Positions 36,604-48,049 of a stretch of DNA of 64,000 nt are shown piece after piece. The stretch spans positions 870,612-934,611 of the forward strand of contig NW_012236532.1 of NCBI RefSeq assembly GCF_000787575.1. The letters are read 5' to 3'. This DNA comes from Acytostelium subglobosum LB1. Taxonomy: Eukaryota; Evosea; Eumycetozoa; Acytosteliales; Acytosteliaceae. The translations under genes were made by a program, and so were the position numbers. A model generated the notes under the pieces. It was not told the DNA's origin. It saw nothing but the letters and a program-made list of their open reading frames with translations, and made no database searches. Numbering within the stretch: the first letter of the stretch is position 1; the number at the start of each line of letters is the position of its first letter.

Positions 36604-37748
36604 TTTTGATTTAATAAGGGGATTATTATTAATTGATTGATTGGTATAAGTATTTGATTAATATTTGTTTGTTTGGATGATTAACTTATTGTCCAAGACA
36701 TGATTATTTATATTCTTTGGTATTTGGTCATTTTACAAACAAATAATATCAAAAATAATAATATTTATTAATTTAGATATTCTTCTAATGTTTGAAAATA
36801 TTCTCCCCAATATTAAGCCTTTGAGGTTATATATCCATGTTGATTGTGTATAACTTGAGGCCTTGGAATATGTCGTTTGGGGTTCAAATCATGGTCTGAT
36901 CAAGACATTGGTCCAAGTCCAAGGCTAACACTTTGGCAAGACATACAGTATCGGGGTGTGTCTATTCACGATCAGGTTTCGGTGTACCTGTTGTAAAAGG
37001 TCCACCCCAATCCAATCAAATCCAATCCAATCCTATTCAATCAGGATCCATCAAATGGTATTAGGTAATAGTTACAAACTAATATATTGATACACATGGC
37101 GAGTAATCACTTGGCGACACGTACTTTATGTCCAGGCCAAGGAAATCTAATTTTGACTCTCAAGTCTTGTTATTGGGCAAAATCAAGACATGTGATCACT
37201 CTCGGCCTGTGACTCCCCAAGCACACCAGCATGTCCTACTTTTCAAGATCACAAAACCGAGCAGACCTGTCACTCTGTCTGTCAAACAATCAATCAGTTG
37301 TTAATCCTGAAGAGACAGTTGGATGGATGGACGGGTGGATGGATGTATTCAAAACACCAATAACTCGAGTCGAACCAAGAGGACATGCTGGAAGGCAGGG
37401 TAATATTGGATGTTGGTTGGGTTCCATTCGCTACGCCTCCAGCACCACGAACAAGTGGACTGGCCCACTACTTACCTACTACAACTGGACACGCCAAACT
37501 GTAGTGCTAATAACAACAAATATACTGGCTTCTACTTTCCTGTTCAATGTACCACATGAATATGTGACTTGAAGTTATGTTATAATGGTGATGGTGATCC
37601 ATGACAAGTTGATTGCTTAATTGATTGATTGATTGATCGATTGATGTTGTTGTCGACAAGTACCCTCATAACTGTAATGTAGTAGTAGTAGTAGTAATTA
37701 ACAGTTTATTACAAATATTAAGATGACATCAATCGATCAATCGACCAA
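36604..37748. other. Gene-free region upstream of discoidin
   Basis: The first 200 bases are extremely AT-rich and would be the discoidin promoter. The rest is less AT-rich and contains tandem TCCAATCCAA-type repeats near 37010-37035, an open frame at 37231-37572 without recognisable protein, and a GTA microsatellite at about 37680-37697. Confidence 0.45.
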
Positions 37749-40700
37749 TTAATCATCCTCTGTGAGCGCGGTCAAGTGCGCGATTGTGCATTGTCTAAGA
37801 GCTGTGATGTTGTAGCCACCCTCCAGAACGGATATCAGACGGCCACGGCACCAGCGATCGGCAACCTGGCGTAGATGACGAGTGATCTCTACATAGTTCT
37901 CGTCGAGCAGACATAATGATGCGAGATGGTCGTCAATGTGCGCGTCAAAGCCACACGAGATCATGAGCAGCTCTGGTTGGTACTCGTTCAGACGGTCGAT
38001 GATGATGTTGAACGCCTTCAAAAAGGAGAGTGCCGATGACTTGGGGTCCAGTGGGATGTTGACAATGTTGCTGGCCGCCTGGCCCATGTTGGGGTCCTGC
38101 GCCGATTGCTCGGGCGGCACGCTGCCATCAGGCAACACCACGCCGTTCGCACCGTCGCCGCCACCGCTGCCAGGGTAGAAGCCCTCTTCAAACATGTGGA
38201 TCGAGAGGAAGAGGAAGCCAGGGTCGCCGGCCAGGATCTCCTCCGTGCCATTGCCATGGTGCACATCAAAGTCCACGATGGCTATCTTCTCGACTCCATA
38301 CTTGAGTTGGGCATACTTGGCACCGATGGCCACATTGTTGATCAAACAGAAGCCCTGCGATGTGGTGCCCGATGTCAGTCCCTCGCGTCCTGCATGATGT
38401 CCTGGTGGACGAGCCGCAACAAACGCTGAAGTCACTGCTCCCTGGACGACCTGGTCGACTGCATGGAGCGTGGCGCCGGCAGCGCGACGAGCAGCCCGCA
38501 GCGAGTGCTTGGAAATGAATGTATCGCCATCTTCGCCATCCGCAGACTGGATGCAACCGCCTCCACTTTGTGTCGCGCCATCCTTGGCATTGAGTGGTCG
38601 CACTTCATTGCCCTCCAATCGCTGGCTCATCTCATCGAGGTGTCGCAGGTATTCTGGCGAGTGCGCCGTCAGTATCCACTTGTCGGCCACCTCCTCTGGG
38701 TCGTTCTTGATGATCAGGCGGTCAGACTGCTTAGAGAACTCATTGATCGCGCGAATGACCGAGGCCAGACGCTTGGGCGACTCGGGATGGTCGTCAGGGA
38801 CGCCATGCTCAATGCACTGCGTGTGGTACACGGCCAGCACTTGGCGCTCGCGGCCCAAGCTCTGGAACCGGCGGCTTGGTGACGGCTGTCTGATCGTGTC
38901 GTACTTGTTCAGTAAGTCGTTCAGGCGTGGTGCGTAGGGGTTGGACGGGTCGATCCACTCAGTCTCAAAGTCGGGGTCACCACGACGTCGACTGCCTGCA
39001 CTCATTGATCGGAGCACGCTGTAGGCGAACGACATCTTGTCGGCATTGGTCAATGTCTGTTGGATAACGTCGACGATGTAGGCCTGCACCATGCGTTGAT
39101 GCTTCTCGATGATTGCCTTCCAACTCTGCATGTGAATGGAGTAAAGTAGCTCCAACATGTTCTGGAGCTTATGTGTGACGCCCAACTCGCGTTGAGTTGC
39201 GCGCAGTCTTGTCTCGATACTTGTGAGAGTGGACTCGAGAGGACCCATTGAGTCCAGCGTGCGCTCGGGGTCTGACGGGATGGGTGGTGACTCCCAGCCA
39301 TCATCCGACTCGCCGGCCAAGCTGGCCAACAGGCTCGGGTCGCTGAAGCTTCCCTCCAGGGCCTCGACACGGGACACAAGCATCTCACGGAACACTTGGA
39401 GGTCATTGAACACACCTTCGTAGGTGTCCAACAGGGGTTGGTACTTGTGAAGTTGGGCCACAATCACTTGGACCTCACGCTCATCAAAGCTGATCCTCGT
39501 CAGTGACACCAAAGTGTCGTCCATCATATTGTGATGATGTGCCATCAGTTGGTACAATGATTGATATGCCTTGGATATGTTGAACAAGGGACCATCGATG
39601 GTGGATAACAGACGTCTGGACAGGGGTGTCGTGTTGAAGCTCGACTCAGCACTCGGGGACGACAGTGCCGTCAGGTATTGTGCCAGGCGTTGACGATTGT
39701 CAGGTGTGAGCTCGCGCGAGAAGACTGAGATTGAGTGTAGCAGACGTTTGAAGCAATCGACCATTGAGAGTGATGGAATGAATTGGGCAAACTGTGCATT
39801 GTTGGCAAACTGTGATCCAGCACCAAATTGAGCGTTCGTGCCCAGAGTGAAGGACTCATTCTCGAACGAAGAGTCGGTGGCATATGTATCAATTATCTGT
39901 GATATCTTGGAACCATGGCTCGAGCGAGCCTGATTGAGTTGTTGATGTTGTTGGATAATATGTTGGTTATGGTTATTGTGTGATTGGCTGTGTCTGAGTG
40001 ATGATCCAAGGTTCTGCTGACTGATTGAGCTGGTGAGTGTGGATGGCAGATGGGCGTGGGAGGAGCTGCGACCTGATGATGTTGGTGTATTGTTATTACT
40101 GTTTGGACTATTATGATTGTTGTTGATGTTGTTGTTGTATGTGGCTGCGGCTGCCATTGATAGTTGATTCATTGATGGACGTGTTGGAAGTGGTGGCATG
40201 TTGTTCGATGATGCGGAGGATGAGGATACGACAACTGGCTTGGTTGGGCCAGGTCCGCCTCCCAGTGAACTGAGTGAACTACTTGTAGTCAATGGTGGAG
40301 GAGTGCCGCCAATACTTGATGATAGCAAATGGTTCATGTTTGGTGTGCTTGATGCCATGCGATTTGGTGTGCCCATCAATGGTCCACTATTTGGTGTTGA
40401 CACTCTTTGTTGATTATTGTTATTGATGATTCCAGAGTTGTTGGAAACACTCATGCGTAGGTTATTCGACGATGATTGATTGGACAAGTTCTGGATTGGT
40501 ACATAGTTATTCATACTGTTATGGCGAGAGTTGGGAACGGACATGCAGGGTGGAGATGGAGGCGATGAGATTGGTGAATCATTGGGCGATGATGAAAATA
40601 ATGATGGAAGGAATTGTGAGTTTGGTGAATTGCCTGGAACATCACCAATCTTTGACTTCTTAAATGGTCTCGCAGTCCTCGTTGCCAAGTCCAAACTAAT

Positions 40701-41084
40701 CTCCTCTGGACCCATTCCATATGCTATTGAACTAGTATCTGGTACCATTGATGATGGATGTGTTATCTCTTTGGACTAAATATTTTTTATAAATGTTAGA
40801 AATAATTATTATTTTGGAATAATTCCAATTCCAATTTATATTCTTACAGTCCATTTAGTACCACAAGCTTTACAACGCCAACGTTGGGCACCTTTGTTTG
40901 TCTTTCCTTTACGTTGTGAGTAGAGAACATCTTCAATGCGTGGACAATGACCATTGCAATGACCACGTGAGGATGCTGCACAACATGGTGGTTTCTCAGC
41001 ATGACCTCTAAGGCCATCTGAACCCATTGCCAATGTATGAATGGACGTCATAAAGTCAAAGAATGTTGAAGGTGAAGTTTCCAT
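37749..41084 (-). CDS. Class II histone deacetylase with N-terminal zinc ribbon
   Basis: Zinc-dependent lysine deacetylase acting on histones or other proteins. Two exons (40848-41084 and 37749-40775) encode 1087 residues. The C-terminal catalytic domain (about residues 660-1085) has A-R-P-P-G-H-H-A-G, D-F-D-V-H-H-G-N-G-T, the ISCGFDAHIDD metal site and LEGGYN with the transition-state tyrosine, so it looks active. The middle (about 90-400) is Asn/Ser/Gln-rich and then becomes helical. The first exon encodes a cysteine cluster that ends with HCPRIEDVLY and RWRCKACGTKWT. This pattern resembles the zinc ribbon of transposases and helix-turn-helix transcription factors. The intron joins in phase 0 with a GTAAGA donor. 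Confidence 0.88.
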
Positions 41085-43112
41085 ATTGGATTGGAAAAAA
41101 ATAATAAATAAATAATATTAATATTAATAATTAAAATGAATAATTATAAAGTAAAAATAATAAATATTGATTGATTGATAATAGTTGGATAATTAATAAT
41201 AATAATCTTTGGTGATGACCTTAAGTCAATCAATCATAAAGTTAAAAGGATGTTTGAGTGGAGGGATATTTTTTTTTGTTGGATTGATGAATAGGGAAAG
41301 GGATGTGATGAAGAGAGCTCTGATGCATGGAAATAACAGGTTCAATTACAACCATCACTGAGTGAATATGATATGATATGAGTGAATGAGTGAAGCAACA
41401 AGCAAGCAAGCAAGCTAGATTGAGTTGACGAGGTGCGCACCTGTTGGGAAGAGAGACGCGAAGGAGGGGGTGTAGATGCTCGGCGTGGTGGATCAAGTGT
41501 CGTGGTGGGACGGGACGCAATCATGCCACTCCATGCCATGCCATGCCATGCCGTAATGCGCTGCCACTATCCCTCCATCCCTTGCTTACTTCCTTCTTAC
41601 CAGCCACAGGCCATCATCAGTTTCCTGGCACTCGGCCAACCACTCTGAGGGTAGGTGGATGCAGTCATAGAGAGGGGGGTCGGAGAGGTACGATGTCTTC
41701 ACTAAACAGGTTAGAAACACGCCACTACCACCACCACTCTCAACAGCACCCTTGACCATATGTGTGTGAGTGTTTGTTTGGGAAGTTGAGATGCTTGTTG
41801 GTTGGTTGGTTGTTGTTGTTGTTGGCGTTGATGATGATGTAGATGGTAAGGGTATTTTTGGGTACGATTCGCATTGAGCTGTCCACTAGTCAACATCATC
41901 AACAAATTAATTCGCGCTCATTCTAACACCTGATCAGCATAAGGGCGATCCTTTAGTCAACACACAACATGCCACCTGATGATCAGTGTGAGTGCCACAG
42001 ATTGTGTATGTGTTGGTGCAAAGGTCGGGTCGTACGACTGTGAGTGAGACTGATTGAGTGGGTGAGTGAGTGGTCAGCGATGTTCTTCCATTGATGAATG
42101 AGAGGGTTAGGTGTGTGTCTGTGTGTGATGCTGATCTATCAAACACCCACTAACGTTGTGGCTACTGATCAATTTGTAATCCTGTTGCTGTTGATGTGTT
42201 GTTGATGAAGTGTTGTTGGCTTGGCTTGATGTCCTTGGCAACACCCACGGCGTTGAGCTTCCGCTCATCTGATTATATATTTACACTTCACTTATTAATA
42301 CATTAAACAATAGATTAGGTCAATCACTGTTTGATCAGCTGATCATTCCATTCAATCAACCGAGCCTCCAATATAACATTGCCACTACTACTACTACCAC
42401 TATCTATTAATGGGATGTTGTTGATGATGACAGGAGTGAGTGAGCCACACACCTGATCAACAGCTGTTGTACGACTACTTGAGATTATAAAATCTATTAA
42501 TCACATGATCATGATGTGACTTGGAACACACATAATGAGGGGTGTGACTTACAGACTGATTGCCTCGAGGGCATGTAAGATTGATGCATCCATCAACACT
42601 TCTCTTATTACCCATTTTGGTAATAAAGTTGGTTGACCGTGGATGGATTGAATTGATTGCTCTGTGTGGAAGAAGGGTGTGTGGGTGTTGACGGAGATGG
42701 ATGAATGGATGGATGGATGGAGTCCAGGTAGATCAACGCCATCCATCAACCAACCTTACCTTACCATGATCAGAGTTAACATCTAACCAATCAATCACAC
42801 ACCCACATATATTCCAACCAGTGTCTACTACCATATCCTGGCCAATCAATCAATGCCAAGAAATGTTACTTACGAACATGTTCACTGATTGATTGATTGA
42901 TTAATGGATGTGGGGAGGAGTGAGGCGGTGATCTACGTTACTACTACATGCGCATAAAGTATGTAGGATGATGATGTGATTGGGCGTGGCAACATGTTTA
43001 TATAAAGGTTACAGGTTCGTGGTACTCGCATTATGATATCCAACTTTAATGATACATGCTATCGATCTTGATTGATTGAGTGATTGATTGAGTGATTGAT
43101 CGCTTAGATCAA
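41085..43112. other. Two-kilobase gene-free region
   Basis: Lies between the HDAC start and the karyopherin stop, so it holds the HDAC promoter and the karyopherin 3' flank. It contains a five-base ATGCC repeat near 41530-41551, GTT runs near 41810, and many TGATTGATT and GGATGGATGG repeats (42700-42720). Open frames are short and their translations look like simple repeat. No tRNA or known RNA was recognised. Confidence 0.45.
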
Positions 43113-46100
43113 TCAAGACGACCACTTTGGACCTTTGCAGAGCATGGCAAAGGTTTGATTGGCAAACCTGTACTCCTCCTTGGACTCATTCACTCGTTGT
43201 AATTGAGTAAGGAAGACTTGCTTGTCGGCAGAGTCGACGATGCCGCTCAAGAAGTCAGTGTTGATCAGGAACTTCCTCAGCTCCTGTCTGAACGGTGTTG
43301 GAAACACTGTGCCGTATGCCTGGAACACGTCCGCTGCAAAGTTGATCATCGGGTAATTAAACAGAAAGGCCACGCCCACCAACAGGTTCCTCAGCAGCAC
43401 TCCACCTTGCGTGGCAATCACCTGGTTGACGGTCTCCTCGAAACGTTGTCGTACAATCTCGTTTGAAGACTTCTTTAGCATCAGTATCGACTCCATCAAG
43501 ATGAAGCAGTTCCTATTCGTCGACACATCATTCACATCCAATATGTTGTGCAACACATAAGTGAACACTGTGGCTACGATATTCACATCCACGCATTGTG
43601 GATAACTCTTGAGCATCTACATTGATTGATTGATTGTGGAGGTTGAGTAAGTGGAATAGCTCCATGATTGAGTGATTGAACGAGTTACTTACATGTATAA
43701 GCATGGTAAAGTATTCTTTGGAGAGGTCACTTCGAACTGAGAAGCTGAGTAGGTATTGTGGATCGGTGGGGTACTTCTTGAGAGGATGTGAGGCGGACAG
43801 GGGAAGGTTCACATTTTGAACAGTCTCACTCCTCAGCACTTGGAAAGTGGTTGTCGAGATCATTGATAATGCCTGTCTGATGGTATCGTCCACCTCTGGT
43901 GAGGTCATGTTGCCATTGACAGTGAAAAGCACCTGAAGGAGGTGGTGGCTGGGATTCCTGGTGAAGGCGGTCGTCGCCTGCTTGATGATGCTCACCACAA
44001 AGTCCTCAATCAATGGCTTGCAATACATGAGTGTCCATCTGTACATCTTTGATATCTCCTCCAGTACGTCTGAATCCGATCCAAACACATTGAGTACGGT
44101 CTCCATCTGTGGAACGATCACGCGATACAAGTGATAAAGTGGATGTTCCTTTGGTATTGACTTGTCGTCCAAGTCCACAAGATTGATCGTCTTCTCATAA
44201 ACTTTCAGCTGTATCTTTAACAATTGTAATGACTTTGATGTCGCGCCCTGTGTTCGTTCATTCATTGATTGATTGAGTTAGCTGAATGCCGCGCCATTCC
44301 TATCGCTGGGCCAACTACTTACTGCTTGAATGATTTGAGTGACATTCTCTATGACTGGTATGAGCAGCTTCTGGAAGGGCTCAGCCAACTGTGATGAGGG
44401 GACGACTCGGATGATGTAGAGCAGGGCCTCGTATACCCTGACAATGGATGGATGAGTCTGGTTCGATTTGAGATGTGGCGCACACAAGTTCAAGATAGCC
44501 GTGATATTGGTCATGAGATGTTGTGCGCACTGCCTGGTGACCGTGAGACAGTAGAATGAGTTGGCGGCCACCTCTAGCAAGTCGGGCGAGGAGAAGGCCG
44601 GGATCAGATCAGCCACCACCTTTTCCAGTGCGGCTACATCACCCTGCAGGTATCCAGACATCTTGCCAATCAGTACGATCGAGGTCTTGATCAAGGGCAG
44701 CGTCTTGACGGGGAGGGTTGGGATGAGCTGCAGCAACACGGCCATATACTTGGAGTCCTTGTTACTGGGCTCGGTCAACATCGAGATAAAAGCCAGCGTC
44801 ACCTCGTACTTTTGCCACTCCTGCACGTTGTTCTGAAGGTCGCTCTGCAGTTGCGCCACCAGGTGATTGATGAAAAAGTTGCTCTTGTCAAAGAGGGCAC
44901 GCTGTATGTTCAAAAGCATGTCCTTGACGGTCTTGCGGAATGTAGTGGTCTGCGAGGGGTCGTCCGTGCAGTAGACCGCCAAAGTGAGCAATCGATGTAG
45001 CATGCTCAGGAAGTAGTTGTCCAGGTACTCCTTGCCCAGCGACTCGTGTGTGTACTCTGTGCGTCCCTTGAGCTCCTGGAACAATGGCTGCATCAGCTCG
45101 CACATCTCGTGATTGCCCTGCTGGACAAAGTGCAGCAGGGTCTCGAGATATCGCTTGACCAGATCAGCCTTGAGCAGCTTGGATGAGTTGTGATACAGTA
45201 CCTGGACAAAGAGGTGGCAGATGGCCTTGGCCGTCTCGAAGCGGCCCTCTTGCATCGCGCGGGCAAAGTTGGGCGGCATCAAAGCCAGGAGGTTCTCGGC
45301 CACCAACACAAACATCTGCTCGACCTCGGGTGAGAGACGCGCCGACAGATGCACGAGCGACCGCTCGATCAGCGTGCACATCAGCTCAATCTGCGATGGG
45401 TCCTTGTCGACGGTTGCCAATGTGCTCTCGAAAATCGTGCGCAGTATCTCTGTCTTGATGGGCAGCATGTAGTGCAGCCAGGCAGACAGCGCGCGCAGTA
45501 TCTGCTTCTGCTCTGGACGGCCCTGTACCTGTGGAGGGATGGTCAGACAGGCCAGCAGGTACTGGTACACGACGTCAATGTCTGTGGTGATCTCGCGCTT
45601 GACGATCTTTGTCGAGTATGAGATGGCGCAGGTGATCAGCTCCTCGGGGAAGATCGTGAGGAAGTCGAGCACGAAGCGCAGACGATCCATGCGCATGTCG
45701 ACCAGTGGCTGGTCGAGGTTCGGACTGCACAAGTGCATCACGTCGTCCAGTGGGCGCTTCCACAGCGATGAGTATGTGTACATGGCCATTATACTGAGTG
45801 CCACGCATACCCTTGTCGAAACGACACTATTGGTCAACTTGATCGTGTGCTCTGTCAGGTTAACCATCACGTTGAATATCCTAATCCTAACATCCGTTTG
45901 CAATGATATCCATTCCTTTCTCAACTTTTGTTCCAAAGTAGATGCTCCAAAGAATTGTAACTCCATTACCTTGACATGATTGAAGTGATTGAATGATTGA
46001 GAGAGTAAGTATTGATTGATTGTTATGTTGAACATCAACATACATTGGTACCAAAGATCAACTTGGGACAGAATTCCCAGGCCTCTGGTAGGGTCTGAAT

Positions 46101-46394
46101 GTGCATCAACCATTTGTTGGCCATGTCTCTAACTGTAGCATCATTTGATTGATACAGTGCAACCAATGCCTGTGATATAGTCTCTACAGTAGGTGGTGCC
46201 AATACTCCATTATCTACAACATTAAGTGTTGGTTGTGTTGATGTTGTTGATGTTGATGTTGTTGTCGATGTAGATGATGTAGTTGGTGATGATATAGTTG
46301 GTGAAGTGATGCTATTACTAACACCATTATTCTTTATATTGCTACTAGTGCCGAACCCATTACTACTACTACTACTACTATTGTTGCCATTCAT
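43113..46394 (-). CDS. Transportin-3/importin-13 family nuclear transport receptor
   Basis: Importin-beta-type receptor that would carry SR-type and other cargo through nuclear pores. Four exons (46044-46394, 44323-45969, 43693-44247, 43113-43616) give 1018 residues. A species-specific Asn/Ser/Thr leader of about 70 residues precedes the conserved N-terminus (ALVALYQSNDATVRDMANKW, then W-E-F-C-P-K-L-I-F). Helical HEAT repeats fill the rest. The block FFGASTLEQKLRKEW corresponds to the importin-beta N-terminal domain. Between the sister families transportin-3 and importin-13, length and N-terminal pattern slightly favour transportin-3. All introns join in phase 0. Confidence 0.85.
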
Positions 46395-46701
46395 ACTTAT
46401 CTATATATATGTGTGTATGTGTGTATGTACAAAGAGATAGAGATAGAGATATAATAAATGAACTTGAGACAAAGTGGTTGGTTCAATTCAAATGCGCCCT
46501 TTTTCAAATTGACGCGTCTGTCTTGGTCTTGAGATGCGTGTGTGTCACTTCGAAAAATGAATGTGGACTTGTCGATGACAAAAACTGAGACAAAGGTGAA
46601 GACAATGAGAGAGACAAGAGGAGAGAGGGAGGCGGGTTGTGTTTCTAGTATCTTTTATTCCCTAATCACAGTTAAGTTGCTTATTACAAAAGGTAACAGG
46701 T
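46395..46701. other. Short spacer between uL15 and the karyopherin
   Basis: 3' flank of the uL15 gene and leader of the karyopherin gene. Contains GAGATA repeats near 46435. No gene is supported. Confidence 0.5.
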
Positions 46702-47593
46702 TTAAGCAACCAAAATGCAGGCGCCACCAACAGCCTTGATCTTCTTCTCAGCGACCTTGGAGAAATAACGGGCCTTGACGATGATTGGTTGGGATGGGAG
46801 GAGACCGTGACCCAAGACCTTGAAGAAACCCTGTTGTGATTGATTGATTGATTGATAGATCGAACAAACAATGAATTGATTGATTGATTGAGTATGATCG
46901 AATGATTGATTGATTGATTGAATGAATGAGGATGATTGAGATTAGTAAGTGTTGGCTTTGATGTGCACATGCTTGAGGACATTGAAACATACTCTCTGGG
47001 TAACATCGACAACTGGGGCAGTGCCGTCGTTCTTGGTGGCGAGCTCCTTGCGGACGGTATCTGGGACAAAGGTCCAGATCTTCTCGAGGGAGACGGTTGG
47101 GCAGTAGGATCTGTGTCTGACCAAATGGAAGGTTCTCATACCGAGCTTACCGAAGTATCCTGGGTGATACTTGACAAAGTTGATACGGTGGTGAGTCAGA
47201 CCACCAGCGTTTCCACGACCACCAGCATGCTTTCTGTGCTTGCCTATAGATTGGTGTATATGTATCCGTTAGCTAATCGATGTTCATTTGTCGTTCGTTC
47301 ATTCATCAATCTTGGCAATCTGGAGTCGTCGTGTTTGAATGTTGTTGTTGCTGCTGTTGATCGCTGATGATGATGATGTATCCACATACCGACACGACCG
47401 TAACCGGCGCAAACATCTCCTCTGGACTTTCTGTGCTTAGAGAAACGGGTAGGCTGTTGGGTATCGCGATGTTAGTATATGGTCATTCTTTCGAGAGATG
47501 GATGCTTGATGGATGATCATCGATGCTGATTGACATTGATGATTGATTGACCATCCATCATTAATCGTTGATATCATTGACATGACGTACCAT
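46702..47593 (-). CDS. rpl27a: 60S ribosomal protein uL15 (RPL27A)
   Basis: Large-subunit protein near the peptidyl-transferase centre. Four exons (47591-47593, 47390-47453, 47243-46993, 46830-46702) encode 148 residues, the same length as the human protein. The first exon codes only the initiator Met, and a GTACGT donor follows at once. Conserved blocks are [38 protein letters not shown] and the terminal [13 protein letters not shown]. The last intron carries long TGATT repeats (plus strand). Confidence 0.94.
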
Positions 47594-48049
47594 TCTGTGA
47601 TATAGGGGATTGTGATATAAATGCTGCTGCTGATATGTTTAGCTACAAACGAAGACAAACATCCTCCTCGTGCGGCTCACCCACGCTCAGCTCATGATCC
47701 TCGCGAGCACATCTCTCATCCTGCTTCAAAAAAATACATAAAATGAATTTAAAATAAAATCCGAGTTTCAAAACACTTCGAATCCTTTCATCTTGTAAAA
47801 TTAAATGCCCGGTGAGGGTATGTCTGTGAGGGTAAGATGACTTGGAAATTTTGGAATAAAGTCCAGGCACATCATTCATCCAAAGTGTATGGGTTGAGTG
47901 ATGATCCAACTTATAAGTCGGAAATATCATCGATCAGATATTGTGTGTACCACATATCCAGAGTCTTTATGATGTGCATCATCACAACTTGATCACTCAA
48001 TCACTCATTCAATCGATCAATCATTCACTCATTCAATCAAACAAAACAG
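47594..48049. other. Spacer with a second copy of the 14-base repeat
   Basis: Divergent promoter region between uL15 and the ankyrin gene. It holds GGTGAGGGTATGTCTGTGAG at about 47811-47830, related to the tandem repeat at 24494. A minus-strand open frame across it (47643-47930) gives no recognisable protein. Confidence 0.45.

Noticed and set aside
36880-36900. GGTTCAAATC, resembling a tRNA B box
   Set aside because: No matching A box or cloverleaf upstream. Not a tRNA.
37340-37440. Minus-strand GGTTCGACTC, resembling a tRNA T loop
   Set aside because: The T-arm and acceptor stems do not pair, so no tRNA can be folded.
37231-37572. Plus-strand open frame of 113 codons upstream of discoidin
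   Set aside because: No recognisable motif, composition shaped by local repeats, and no splice partner. More likely chance than a gene.
41433-41755. Open frames near the ATGCC repeat
   Set aside because: Translations are low-complexity readings of the repeats. No splice structure.
47643-47930. Minus-strand open frame between uL15 and the ankyrin gene
   Set aside because: The translation mixes simple sequence and promoter-like AT-rich DNA, with no family resemblance.
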